Shown: positions 7,906 through 17,430 of the stretch, piece after piece
Position numbering within the stretch: the stretch's first letter is position 1
Layout: the number at the start of each line of letters is the position of its first letter
Source: Akkermansia sp.
GTDB lineage: Bacteria; Verrucomicrobiota; Verrucomicrobiia; Verrucomicrobiales; Akkermansiaceae
Reading direction: 5' to 3'
DNA length: 64,000 nt
Assembly: GCA_017435505.1 (NCBI GenBank)
Contig: JAFSEZ010000034.1
Location: 62,001 to 126,000, forward strand
The notes under the pieces: generated by a model
The model's database searches: none
Told to the model about the DNA's origin: nothing
Seen by the model: the letters and a program-made list of their open reading frames with translations, nothing else
Program-made: the position numbers and the translations under genes

Positions 7906-9090
7906 ATGAATATCTCACTCACTTTTTACGCTCACCAGCCCAACCGCTTAATCCCCTACGACTTTTTTAAGATTGGGGAACACGCTTTCTACGAAGACGA
8001 TGAGCTCAACGGGCGTGTGCTGAGCGAAGTAGCAGAGCGCTGCTACTTGCCCGCCAACAGGCTGATGAAGCAACTCATTGAACTTTCCGACGGTAAGTTT
8101 AAGTTTGCCTTGGCTCTTTCCGGCGTGATTCTGGAACAGGCTCGCTATCACCGACCTGATTTGATTGAATCGTTCCGCGAACTGGCAGAAACCGGATGTG
8201 TGGAGTTCTTGGCCATGCCATATTACGCATCGCTTGCCTCTTTGTACTCCACCGGGGAGTTTGCTGAGCAGGTAAACGAGCACGTTGATTTAATTGAAGA
8301 CCTTTTCGGGCAGAAGCCGAAGGTGCTTTGGAATACCGGCATGCTTTATTCCAACGCCATTGCTGCACAGGCCTTTGATTTGGGCTTTTCCGGCATCATG
8401 GCAGACGGCAGTAGCCGTCTGATGTCCAACCGCCATACGAACGACTTGCAATGCGCTCCCCTCATTGCCAAGACGAAGACGCTTATCCGCAACCGCCATC
8501 TCTCTAACGACTTGGCCAACCGCCGCACAGACCCCAGCTGGAGCGAGTACCCGCTCTCTCCCTATACCTTTGCTGATTGGCTTTCACAGCAGGAGGGGCA
8601 AGTGGTGAACATCTCCATGGACTACGAAACGCTCGGTGAGCGTCAGCCCGACTCTTCCGGCGTGTTCGAGTTCTGGCGTTCCATGATCATGGCCACTCTT
8701 TTCAATGGCAATGTCTTCATGACACCGAGCGAAGCGGTGGAGAGCTTCGATTCAGTCGGGACTCTGGATTGCCCAAGCCCTGCTACCTGCTCCACCTACG
8801 GCACCACAACCCAGTGGAATGGAAATGTGATGCAGCAAGAGGCTCTCAAGAAAATCTACGACTTGGAAGCTGCTGTAAAAGCCAGCGAAGATCGCGATAT
8901 GATTCACGTGTGGCGCAAGCTGCAAAGTGCAGATCATTTCCACTACATGGAAAAGAGCAATGGTTTCACCCCCTACCCCTCTCCCTATGATGCCTACATT
9001 TATTACATGAATGCATTGGCTGATTTGCAGGTACGAGTGAAACGCCAAGCCGAGCTCATCCACAAAGCACACAAGGCAACGCTTGCCTGA
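7906..9090 (+). CDS. GH57 alpha-amylase-like protein, catalytic nucleophile apparently missing
   Basis: The 394-residue product matches glycoside hydrolase family 57 over its length. Conserved region 1 is HQPNRL (10-15), followed by GEHAFYEDDELNGRV. The fourth region, with the acid/base Asp, is SMDYETLG (Asp239). At the third region the expected glutamate nucleophile is replaced: NTGM has Gly145 where active relatives have NTEL or an equivalent Glu. GH57 homologues without this Glu are known as alpha-amylase-like proteins, mainly from Bacteroides. It may bind rather than cleave glucans, or use another mechanism. It is co-transcribed with the glycogen synthase and ends before a strong terminator. 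The ATG at 7906 starts directly with the family N-terminus. Confidence 0.87.
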   Translation: MNISLTFYAHQPNRLIPYDFFKIGEHAFYEDDELNGRVLSEVAERCYLPANRLMKQLIELSDGKFKFALALSGVILEQARYHRPDLIESFRELAETGCVEFLAMPYYASLASLYSTGEFAEQVNEHVDLIEDLFGQKPKVLWNTGMLYSNAIAAQAFDLGFSGIMADGSSRLMSNRHTNDLQCAPLIAKTKTLIRNRHLSNDLANRRTDPSWSEYPLSPYTFADWLSQQEGQVVNISMDYETLGERQPDSSGVFEFWRSMIMATLFNGNVFMTPSEAVESFDSVGTLDCPSPATCSTYGTTTQWNGNVMQQEALKKIYDLEAAVKASEDRDMIHVWRKLQSADHFHYMEKSNGFTPYPSPYDAYIYYMNALADLQVRVKRQAELIHKAHKATLA

Positions 9091-9117
9091 TAAGTCAGGA
9101 TTGAACGATTCTCAGAG

Positions 9118-9155
9118 CCCTGAGCTGATTTTTATCGGCTCAGGGTCTTTTTTTT
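9118..9155 (+). terminator. Terminator of the glycogen synthase/GH57 operon
   Basis: A 12-bp stem with one G-T pair (5' arm 9118-9129, TTTT loop, 3' arm 9134-9145) is followed by TCTTTTTTTT. A textbook intrinsic terminator. Confidence 0.92.
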
Positions 9156-9216
9156 CGAGCAAGGACAGTCTAAAAGCTGGATTTTCGCACAAGAATAGTG
9201 TAGATTATCAACAGCT

Positions 9217-12200
9217 ATGAATCACCGTATCACAACCGCTCTTTTATTACTGGCAGGCAGCACCTTGCTTAGCTATGCACAGGCTCCGGCAGATTCCCCG
9301 GCCCAAGATACTGCCGTGAGTGTAGATAATCAATCGGTAGCACCTCTCACACAAGATGCCAAGCTGCGCACAGGAAAACTAGAGAACGGCTTATCATACA
9401 TGATACGCCCCACTACAGAGCCCGCAGGGCGCGCCAGTATAAGACTGTTTGTAGAAACGGGGTCTCTGGATGAATCGGAGGAGACGAGTGGCGTGGCTCA
9501 TTTCCTGGAACACTTGGTTTTCAACGGGAGCCGCCATTACAAGCGAGGAGAATTGATACCCAAAATGCAGAAGCTTGGTCTTGGCTTCGGCGGTGATGCC
9601 AATGCATACACCTCGCTGCTGCATACGGTGTACAAGCTGGATTTACCCAATTTAGATGAAGAAACAGTTGATTTTGCGCTGACCATCATGCGCGATTTTG
9701 CAGACGGAGCCACGTTGGAGGATGAAGCCATCGACAAAGAACGTGGTATTGTTATCAGTGAGCTCAAATCTCGTGATTCTGAAAAATACCGCGCCATGAT
9801 TGGTACGCTGCGCCATTTGACAGAAGGATCGCGAGTGGCAGATTTCATGCCTATCGGGCTGGAAAAAGTCATCCGAAACATCAGCCATCAGCAGGTCCGT
9901 GATTATTACAAAGAACACTATGTACCCGAGCGTATGACGCTCATTATTACCGGTGATGTAAAGCCTGAGGTCGCAGAAGAATGGGTTCGTAAATACTTTG
10001 GCAGCATGGAAAAGAGAGAGCCCCTTTCCCGCCCCGCCATAGGGATGCTGACTGATACACCTACACGAGAGGTACTCATTACCAATAACGAACAGGCTGA
10101 TACGAGTATAGTCATGTGCATACCCAATGCATGGGAAGACAAGCCCGATACCTTGGAGCAACGCATCAAAAACGTGCCACTGGAGCTGGCCTGCGCGATG
10201 TATGACCGCAGGATAGAACGCATCGTGCGCCGAGCCGACTCGCCTTTCCAAGGAGCGGGTATTGATAAAGGCTCTTTATTCCGTGCAGCAGAGCCTTTCA
10301 CACTTAATACTACAGCTCAGCCCGAACAATGGGAATCGGCGCTCACTACCGCCGTATGCGAACTGCGCAAAGCCATTCAGTATGGATTTACCCCGGCAGA
10401 GATGCGAGAGGCAACGCAAACCATGCTGGGCATGAAGAAACATAAGGCTAAAACATGGGGGAGTGTAGCGTCTCACACCATGGCAGATGCGCTTATTGAC
10501 TGCTTGGATGAGCATCGGATTCTGACCACGCCTGAAGAGGATATTCGAGTGCTCATTCTGGCATTTCAGCAAATTGCGCAGGATCCGGATATCTGCCGCC
10601 GGATGTTGGAAAAGGAGTTTCGCGCAAACGAAGCAAAGTTGATGATGTCCGGCACAATCCCAACCGGTGTTACAGAGTCCAAGCTGCGAGAAGTCTTTAA
10701 TAAAGCAATGGCCTTGCCCATCGAAAAACCGGCTGAGAAAGAAGCAAGTACCTTTGCATACGATAAGATAGGAGAAGCGGGCAGCATCACCAACCGAGAA
10801 GATATTCCGGATATTGGGGTTACAAAACTTGTCCTTTCCAATGGTATCAAAGTGAACCTGAAACCTACAGATTTTCTGAAAGGTAGCATCCATGTAGCTG
10901 CAGCGGTGGATGGTGGGTTTTTGCAAATGCCCAATCTTAAAGCAGGCATCCATACGTTTGTAGACACCGTAGTCTCACAGGGCGGCTTGCAAGCACATTC
11001 CGCAGATGAATTGGAAAGCCTGATGGCCGGCAAACAAATAGGTGATAATTTCTCTACTTCACAAGATCGATACACCTATAGTGGCACCACCAATGCTCAA
11101 GACTTTGAGACACAATGTAAATTACTTGTTGCCAATATCTTGCATCCGGGGTTCCGTTCCGATGGCGAAACCTTGTTACGGCGCCGCTTGGACTCCTTCT
11201 ATACACGATTGCAAACGACCCCCGATGGCGCATACAACATGCAAATGCCACGCGAGCTCTTTGGTGAGGATGTTCGCTTTGTCCTGCCTAAGCGAGAGGA
11301 GCTGGAGGCTGTGAGCACGGCAGATGTAAAGGCATCGGTAGAAAATGCCCTGCAAACGGGTGCTATCGAAGTAACCATTGTAGGCGATTTCAAGGTGGAT
11401 GACATAATCCCCGTCATCACCCGTACCTTTGGTGCTATGCCTCAGCGCAAGAGCGAGTTTGCCAAGATAGATGATGCGCTTCGCTCCGTCACGTTCCGGC
11501 CATGGGGACAGCGCAAATTCTTCACATACGACACTCAACTGGATAAAACCTTAGTAACGCAAATACGCCCAGCGGGCGATGGCATGGATTACCGCCGCAA
11601 TCGGCGTTTGCTGGTGCTTACCTCTATCGTACGCGAGAAATTGTTTGATGGTTTGAGAGCCACACTGGGAGAAAGCTACTCTCCGAGCGTGAGACTTATA
11701 CTCAATCCTGATTTCAAAAATGCAGCTTATATTTCAACAACGAGTGCAGGCGTAAAAGGCAACCGGGAAAAGGTGAGCGCAGCCATGGAAACTATTTGCA
11801 ATGGTATTGGCCAAGGCCACATCACGGATGAGGATGTGGAGCGCGCGCTACGCCCTATCATCACTTCATCCGAAAAGAATCTTCGCACAGCAGCGTACTG
11901 GCTCAGCAATTTGTCAAAACTGCAGAGCGACCCGATGCAGTTGCAGATGATTCGCGACCTGAAAGAGGATTTGCAATCCATCACAGCAGAAGAAATCCGC
12001 GAACTGGCAAAGGAAGTGTATGGAAAAAACAATGCCAATTTCTTCTACACCGTGCCCCAGGAGTCTCAGCCCAAGCAGGATTCCCCTATACAGATGAAAG
12101 GTGAGGAATATACCGTTATCCTCACCCAGGCAACAGCCGCCCTACCCGAATGGAAAAAAGTAGCTGATACGCTGGTTGCTAAATACCCCGGTGCCGAACT

Positions 12201-13515
12201 TCGTGTGATACCGGAGTTTACCTTGGAACACTGTGAAAAAGCCCTGCAAGAAACACAAGCACGCTATGCCGCCTATGTTGCGCGCCCGGAAGAAACAGGC
12301 CGCATAGCCACCAATGTATTCCACCGTGCAGCTCGCCGTGTGGATGCAGACCCTTGGGGTGACTGCATGTGGGGAGTAGTGACAGGGAATAGTGCAAACG
12401 ATGCCCAACGCATTGCAGATGCTCGCCGACCACTCATCATCAAACGCATGCTGGGTACCACAAACGTGCACTATGCTCCATTTGAGCACAGCTTCTGCAT
12501 CACAGACTGGACCGGCTCTCCCATCCTGGAACAAAGCGGCTACCAAGAACCGCAAAGTCGTCTTATTGATCCGGAATCAACTGAAGGCAAAGCCGGTATG
12601 CAAAGCGTGTTCGGTAAAGAAATGAGTACACAAAAGCCTCAATTGCTTATCACAGCCAGCCACGCCACGCAGTTCAACTTGGAAATGCCTTTTGGGAGAG
12701 GGCTCATCTTCCCCTCGGATAATCGTTTTTACCTGCTCCCGGAGGCTCAACTTCCCTATTTTAAAACAGTACTGGAAAGCGCCCTGCAAGGCAACACGCA
12801 AGCCCTGACCACCTTGGCAAAAGAGGAGGCTCTCCCCGGCATAGAACCGGATGGCATAACTCGCGTGTGGATTGCAGCCGGCAACTGCTTGTTTGGAGAC
12901 ACTCATGGCAGCAAAGACAGTATGGCTATAACGGCTCTTTCCGGCTATACCTGCAACCAAGTGGTAGGTTATACCGTCCCCACTTGGTTTGGCGAAGGTG
13001 GCTGGGGTACACTTTCCTTGTTCTTGGGCAACACAACAGGCACAAGTTTGGCTGAGGCTTGGTTCCTGAATAACCAATTTCTTCTGCTCAAAACGATGGA
13101 AATTGATAAAAAACTGCTGGATGCAGAGTTCAACGATGAACATGTCTCCTATCAATTGCAAATCAGCATCAATCATAGTGGAGCCGCGCTACGCCCCGAT
13201 AACGTTCGCCAGGCTGTCGGCTTGGTGCATGATCGCGACACCGTGGCTTTCTATGGGGATCCCGCCTGGTCTGCTTCCATTGATACCTCCCATGCCCCGG
13301 CACCCTACACTATCACATGGAATGATACCAAGAGCTTCACGATTAAGGCTAATGCAGATACAAAAGGGCGCTGCGCCGTGTGGTTCCCCAATGCAGATGT
13401 AGCCAAGGGATGCAAGGAATGCAATATAGAAGGAGCCATCCTGACGGATGATTTTCTACTCATCCCACATCTTGAGATGAAAGAGGATGAACAGCGAACC
13501 GTTATCTTCAAGTAA
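9217..13515 (+). CDS. Very long secreted M16 (insulinase-family) zinc protease with a C-terminal cysteine-protease-like domain
   Basis: The 1,432-residue exported protein has a signal peptide (cleavage probably after SYAQA). Residues about 50-480 are an M16 peptidase unit with the inverted zinc motif HFLEH (His95, Glu98, His99) and the downstream Glu ligand probably Glu182 (IVISELKSRD). Residues about 530-940 form the second M16 unit without zinc ligands, as in PqqL-like single-chain enzymes. Those usually end near 930 residues. Here about 480 more follow, containing LLITASHATQF (His1149) and VWIAAGNCLFGD (Cys1224), then SMAITALSGYTCNQVVGYT. The order strand-His, strand-Cys, then a helix and GA/VGY strand recalls clan CD proteases such as gingipains. 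That part is inference. It stands alone between a strong terminator and a convergent gene. Confidence 0.88.
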   Translation: MNHRITTALLLLAGSTLLSYAQAPADSPAQDTAVSVDNQSVAPLTQDAKLRTGKLENGLSYMIRPTTEPAGRASIRLFVETGSLDESEETSGVAHFLEHLVFNGSRHYKRGELIPKMQKLGLGFGGDANAYTSLLHTVYKLDLPNLDEETVDFALTIMRDFADGATLEDEAIDKERGIVISELKSRDSEKYRAMIGTLRHLTEGSRVADFMPIGLEKVIRNISHQQVRDYYKEHYVPERMTLIITGDVKPEVAEEWVRKYFGSMEKREPLSRPAIGMLTDTPTREVLITNNEQADTSIVMCIPNAWEDKPDTLEQRIKNVPLELACAMYDRRIERIVRRADSPFQGAGIDKGSLFRAAEPFTLNTTAQPEQWESALTTAVCELRKAIQYGFTPAEMREATQTMLGMKKHKAKTWGSVASHTMADALIDCLDEHRILTTPEEDIRVLILAFQQIAQDPDICRRMLEKEFRANEAKLMMSGTIPTGVTESKLREVFNKAMALPIEKPAEKEASTFAYDKIGEAGSITNREDIPDIGVTKLVLSNGIKVNLKPTDFLKGSIHVAAAVDGGFLQMPNLKAGIHTFVDTVVSQGGLQAHSADELESLMAGKQIGDNFSTSQDRYTYSGTTNAQDFETQCKLLVANILHPGFRSDGETLLRRRLDSFYTRLQTTPDGAYNMQMPRELFGEDVRFVLPKREELEAVSTADVKASVENALQTGAIEVTIVGDFKVDDIIPVITRTFGAMPQRKSEFAKIDDALRSVTFRPWGQRKFFTYDTQLDKTLVTQIRPAGDGMDYRRNRRLLVLTSIVREKLFDGLRATLGESYSPSVRLILNPDFKNAAYISTTSAGVKGNREKVSAAMETICNGIGQGHITDEDVERALRPIITSSEKNLRTAAYWLSNLSKLQSDPMQLQMIRDLKEDLQSITAEEIRELAKEVYGKNNANFFYTVPQESQPKQDSPIQMKGEEYTVILTQATAALPEWKKVADTLVAKYPGAELRVIPEFTLEHCEKALQETQARYAAYVARPEETGRIATNVFHRAARRVDADPWGDCMWGVVTGNSANDAQRIADARRPLIIKRMLGTTNVHYAPFEHSFCITDWTGSPILEQSGYQEPQSRLIDPESTEGKAGMQSVFGKEMSTQKPQLLITASHATQFNLEMPFGRGLIFPSDNRFYLLPEAQLPYFKTVLESALQGNTQALTTLAKEEALPGIEPDGITRVWIAAGNCLFGDTHGSKDSMAITALSGYTCNQVVGYTVPTWFGEGGWGTLSLFLGNTTGTSLAEAWFLNNQFLLLKTMEIDKKLLDAEFNDEHVSYQLQISINHSGAALRPDNVRQAVGLVHDRDTVAFYGDPAWSASIDTSHAPAPYTITWNDTKSFTIKANADTKGRCAVWFPNADVAKGCKECNIEGAILTDDFLLIPHLEMKEDEQRTVIFK

Positions 13516-13551
13516 TTTGAAGTAAAGCGTATTCGCAATCATAGGGTTCCA

Positions 13552-15981
13552 TCATTTCTGCGGCAAGCCGGAGTATGTGATGGAACCTCCCTTTTGACCG
13601 GCACCGGGGCCAAGCTCCACGAGATAATCAGCCGCCGAGAGGATAGACTGGTTGTGCTCTATGCAAAGAATCGTATGCCCGGCATCACGGAGCCGGAAGA
13701 TAGCCTGCAATAACATATCCACTTCCGCAAAATGCAATCCGGTGCTGGGTTCATCCAACACAAAAAGCAGTCTCTCAGTACCCCGGCTGCTGCGCTTGGG
13801 CGCTGCCTTTGCCAAATGGGTAGCAATACGAATGCGTTGAGCCTCTCCTCCGGACAACGTAGTGACAGCTCGATCCAAAGGCAAGTACCCAAGCCCCAAA
13901 TCCTGCATGGCCTTCAAAATGGCACGAGCCGCAGGAATGGGAGCAAAGAAATCACAAGCCTCATCCACGGTTTGTGCAAGAGCTTGAGCAATGGATTTGC
14001 CTCGCCACGTTACTTCCAACGTCTCTCGATTATAGCGGGCACCGTGACATGCATCACAAGGCGTATACAAATCAGCCAAAAAATTCATATCCACTTGTAA
14101 CACCCCCGTGCCCATGCAACGCTCGCAGCGGCCACCTCGGTTTGTTAGAGAAAAGCGGCCGGCAGAGTATCCACGCTGCCGAGCCAAGGGCAATCCCGCA
14201 TAAAGAGGGCGCAGAACATCCAACAAGCCGGTGACTGTAGCGGGAGTGGAGCGGGCAGATGCCCCCAAAGGCGATTGATCGAGCACGACCGCGCGCGCCA
14301 AAGATTCAGCGCCGCGCAGTTTGCCCTCTTTCAGCGCAGGCAGAATACACTCATGCACCAACGTACTCTTGCCTGATCCACTTGGCCCGGACAAACAAGT
14401 CAATGCACTCAAGGGAAAGCGAAATGTGATATCCTTGAGATTGCGTTTTCTGGCATGGCGCAACTCACACCACTCTGCCTCATGCACATCACATGGCGCG
14501 GGCAGAGAGAACGTTCTCTTGCCTGCAAGCCATGCGCCTGTGGGTGAATTGTTGCTGCGGAGGAAATCGGCGTAGGTTCCTGCACCCAGCACTTCACCAC
14601 CCGCAGGACCACTGCCGGGTCCCATTTCAATAAGCCAATCAGCAGCGGCCAGGAGTTGAGGGTCATGTTCAATAACCAAGATGGTATTACCTTTATCTCT
14701 GAGCTTGCACAAGGCATTTATGAGCTTATTGGTTTCCTGTGGGTGAAGTCCAATGGTTGGCTCGTCCAATATATAGAGCACACCGGAGAGCCCACCACCG
14801 ATTTGCCCGGCGAGGCGGGCACGTTGAAGTTCTCCACCTGATAGCGTAGACGCAGCTCTCGACAAGGATAGATACTCCAGCCCCAACTCCTGCAAACAAT
14901 CCAATCGCTGGTTTAATTCTGCCAGCACACAGGAAAGGGCTCCTCGGTATACTGCCGGTACCACCAAGTCAGACAACAAAGCACGGTTCTCTGCCACGGT
15001 GAGACTACAAAATTGTCCCATATTGAGGGCTTGCGTGCCGAAGTCAAGGGTAACAGCCAATGCAACAGGATTGAGCCGCATTCCCTTGCAGGCGGGGCAC
15101 ACCTTGCCTCCCTTTTGGGAATCTACCCATCCAAGCCCTTCGCAACGCGGGCAGGCACCTTGAGCCGAATAGTGCGAAAAAAGGCGTGGAGACAAATCCG
15201 GCAAGGAGAATCCGGTCGTTTCGTTGCGGTAACAGGTGTAAAAAGCAATTTCTGTCGGGGTAGCGCTTTTCTGTTGAATAACACAGCGCACTTCTTCTGC
15301 GTGCAGGCGAAGCGCAGCTTGCACAGAATCAGCTATTCGGGATACCGCTCCCTCTTTGTTCACCAGACGATCAACGACCAATTCGCACACACTATCGGCC
15401 GGCGGTGGTGTCGCTTCCAGTTCCTCCAGCTCGCACATAGTGCCATTGACTCGGACTCGCAGGTATCCCAACTTACGCAGTTGCAACACATCCGCTTCTA
15501 TTTCCCGTCCGAAATCTGCCGACAGAGGAGCCAACAGCGTGATACGTGTCCCTTCCGGCTGGGATGCCAGGCTCTGTGTAATTTCTTCCGGGCTGACACG
15601 TGTGAGTTTTTCACCCGTGGCGGGGTCGTGAGGCACACCTATGGCTGAGTAGAGAATGCGCAGATAGTCCAAAACCTCAGTAACAGAGCCCAGCACGGCA
15701 CGACTGTGAGCAGGTGGCAGATGCTGTTCCAGACACAAAGCGGGGGGGAGCCCATCAATCGCATCTACTTTTGGTTTATCCGGGCGCGCCAGCAAGCGCC
15801 GGGCACCGGTGGAAAGACAATTCAGAAAACGCCGGCGGGACTCCGCAAATAGAGTGTCGTAGGCCAAGGTACTCTTTCCTGAACCGCTCGGCCCCATCAG
15901 CGCAATCAATTTCCCCGCCGGGAGTGTAAGGCTGATATTTTTAAGCGTGTTTTGCGAAGCACCTGTGATGCGAATATCCAT
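13552..15981 (-). CDS. Short UvrA-like ABC ATPase (class II UvrA type)
   Basis: The 809-residue product belongs to the UvrA family of DNA-damage-sensing ABC ATPases. It has two nucleotide-binding modules: Walker A GPSGSGKST at 30-38 and a second GPSGSGKSTLV further on, with signatures LSGGELQRARLA and LSGGEAQRIRIA. The UvrA zinc modules are present (CPRC...CPAC and CERC...CDAC). At about 810 residues it is some 130 shorter than canonical UvrA, as in UvrA2/DrrC-type proteins that mostly lack the UvrB-binding region. A separate tandem UvrA lies at 56142-61676, so this is an accessory paralogue, perhaps for drug or lesion tolerance. The ATG at 15981 begins with the family start (MDIRITGASQNTLKNI) 13 bases after the bactofilin gene, so it is likely co-transcribed with it. 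Confidence 0.85.
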   Translation of the reverse strand: MDIRITGASQNTLKNISLTLPAGKLIALMGPSGSGKSTLAYDTLFAESRRRFLNCLSTGARRLLARPDKPKVDAIDGLPPALCLEQHLPPAHSRAVLGSVTEVLDYLRILYSAIGVPHDPATGEKLTRVSPEEITQSLASQPEGTRITLLAPLSADFGREIEADVLQLRKLGYLRVRVNGTMCELEELEATPPPADSVCELVVDRLVNKEGAVSRIADSVQAALRLHAEEVRCVIQQKSATPTEIAFYTCYRNETTGFSLPDLSPRLFSHYSAQGACPRCEGLGWVDSQKGGKVCPACKGMRLNPVALAVTLDFGTQALNMGQFCSLTVAENRALLSDLVVPAVYRGALSCVLAELNQRLDCLQELGLEYLSLSRAASTLSGGELQRARLAGQIGGGLSGVLYILDEPTIGLHPQETNKLINALCKLRDKGNTILVIEHDPQLLAAADWLIEMGPGSGPAGGEVLGAGTYADFLRSNNSPTGAWLAGKRTFSLPAPCDVHEAEWCELRHARKRNLKDITFRFPLSALTCLSGPSGSGKSTLVHECILPALKEGKLRGAESLARAVVLDQSPLGASARSTPATVTGLLDVLRPLYAGLPLARQRGYSAGRFSLTNRGGRCERCMGTGVLQVDMNFLADLYTPCDACHGARYNRETLEVTWRGKSIAQALAQTVDEACDFFAPIPAARAILKAMQDLGLGYLPLDRAVTTLSGGEAQRIRIATHLAKAAPKRSSRGTERLLFVLDEPSTGLHFAEVDMLLQAIFRLRDAGHTILCIEHNQSILSAADYLVELGPGAGQKGGSITYSGLPQK

Positions 15982-15994
15982 GGTGCAAGAAAAA

Positions 15995-16648
15995 TCAACC
16001 GATATCATTCGGGCGAATCCAATTTCCAAGGTGAGCACCGCCCTGCTCCACCTGCACGTTGGAAGCCGTACAATCGCCGCAGAGCTCACCACCGCGCAAT
16101 ATATGCACACTTCCCTTGGCCGAAACGCGCCCTGTCACTCGTCCGTGTATGGTTGCGTTTTGCACGCAAGCTCCTTGCGATAGAATGAGATTCACCCCCT
16201 TATTCACCACCAAATCTGCTGCTTCAATGCTACCTTCCACTCGCGTGTTGCACGCAACAATCAGGGAGCCTGAGCAGCGGAATGAGCCGGATGCACGCCC
16301 CTCTAAGTTCAGGTTGCGGCACACAATAGAAAGGTGTGAGAGCACAGCATCGGCCAGCACGGTCACGTTGCCTAGTGTACGCACAGTAAGACGCCGAGAG
16401 CCGGGTTTGAGTTCCACATCCGTCATGTTCAAATGAGCATGGCAATGTATACAATTGGCAGAAAGCGCCGCAGCCGGCACATGAGAACGGCGGCCGCACT
16501 CGTAGCACACAACTTCGCGCGTGGGTACTTGAACTTTGCGTTCTCTCGCATCATAAGAAGTGAGCGCAACACGGCGGTTGCGCTCACTCACGGGTAACAA
16601 CCCGGAGATGGACGGCACGATGAACGGCTCTGTCTTATACTCCGGCAT
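15995..16648 (-). CDS. Bactofilin with N-terminal zinc ribbon
   Basis: The 217-residue product combines a four-cysteine zinc ribbon (Cys48, Cys51, Cys66, Cys69: CYEC...CIHC) with a bactofilin beta-helix at about 75-215. The helix shows repeated short strands with Gly turns (LEGRASGSFRCSGSLIVA, VEGSIEAADLVVNKG, IHGRVTGRVSAKGSVHI). Bactofilins are nucleotide-independent filament-forming proteins that scaffold cell-shape and envelope machinery. The zinc ribbon is an unusual addition that may mediate protein or nucleic-acid contacts. The gene lies 26 bases after a second bactofilin gene and 13 bases before the UvrA-like gene, all on the minus strand, suggesting one transcript. Fold confidence is good; the partner is unknown. 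Confidence 0.83.
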   Translation of the reverse strand: MPEYKTEPFIVPSISGLLPVSERNRRVALTSYDARERKVQVPTREVVCYECGRRSHVPAAALSANCIHCHAHLNMTDVELKPGSRRLTVRTLGNVTVLADAVLSHLSIVCRNLNLEGRASGSFRCSGSLIVACNTRVEGSIEAADLVVNKGVNLILSQGACVQNATIHGRVTGRVSAKGSVHILRGGELCGDCTASNVQVEQGGAHLGNWIRPNDIG

Positions 16649-16673
16649 ACATCATTCAGAAAGAACGATTGGC

Positions 16674-17285
16674 TCAACCCAACAGGTTGCCGCTATCGTT
16701 CTTGGAAGGAGTCTTACTTGCCTTCTTGGTCGGTGTTGCAGGGATAGATGCACCTGCAGCAGCGGCTCCTACCATACAGTGACCGATAAATACGGCACCC
16801 TCCTGGATGGAAATTTTGGCAGCAGTCACATCGCCTACTAATTCGGCAGTTGCAGCGAGTTCCACGCGATCAGATACCACGATATCACCCGTAACACGGC
16901 CATGAATAATAGCACTCTTCGTGCGCACGGCAATCTTGTTCTTCTCTCCGGCCGTAATCGTGGCGTTGGCCCCTACGGTGAGCTCACCATCCGAGGTGAT
17001 TTCACCTTCCACAGAACCATCTACCAACAAATCATCGGTAAAGCGGAGGATACCCACCACAGACACGTCAGAGTTGAGCACGTTGCGGGTTGCCACAGCA
17101 GGTGCGGCCGAAGGAGTCTCAAACGGAGCTGTTTCCGCACCGCCAAAAAAGCCCTGGGGTGCTGCGGTATCTGTGCTCCCCTGCCCGGCAGGCATAGCCC
17201 AATCGGAGGGGACATCCGAATCAGCAAAAGGAGAAGCGGGAGCGGGTGCGGGAGCAGGCTTGGAAGCGTTGGGGTATTTGAACAT
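16674..17285 (-). CDS. Bactofilin (polymer-forming cytoskeletal protein)
   Basis: The 203-residue product has a low-complexity Pro/Ala-rich N-terminal tail (about 1-70), a central bactofilin beta-helix (about 70-175) and a Lys/Thr/Ser-rich tail. The core pattern is classic: LLVDGSVEGEITSDGELTVGA, then IHGRVTGDIVVSDRVELAA and LVGDVTAAKISIQEGAVFIG. Bactofilins polymerise through head-to-head and tail-to-tail contacts of this helix, and the disordered tails are typical. It is the first gene of the apparent bactofilin-bactofilin-UvrA-like unit. Two different bactofilins in tandem suggest co-polymers or division of labour. Confidence 0.9.
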   Translation of the reverse strand: MFKYPNASKPAPAPAPASPFADSDVPSDWAMPAGQGSTDTAAPQGFFGGAETAPFETPSAAPAVATRNVLNSDVSVVGILRFTDDLLVDGSVEGEITSDGELTVGANATITAGEKNKIAVRTKSAIIHGRVTGDIVVSDRVELAATAELVGDVTAAKISIQEGAVFIGHCMVGAAAAGASIPATPTKKASKTPSKNDSGNLLG

Positions 17286-17430
17286 AATATATTAAGGGTA
17301 AAGGTTTATTCGAAAGCTGATGAGTTATAGTCTGAAGACACGTCTATGTTACCTGTTTGAAAGCTCTTTGTCCACCCGAATTTTTGTCAGAAGAAAACTT
17401 TTTTCAGCTGAGTTTGTAAGCGACACACAA

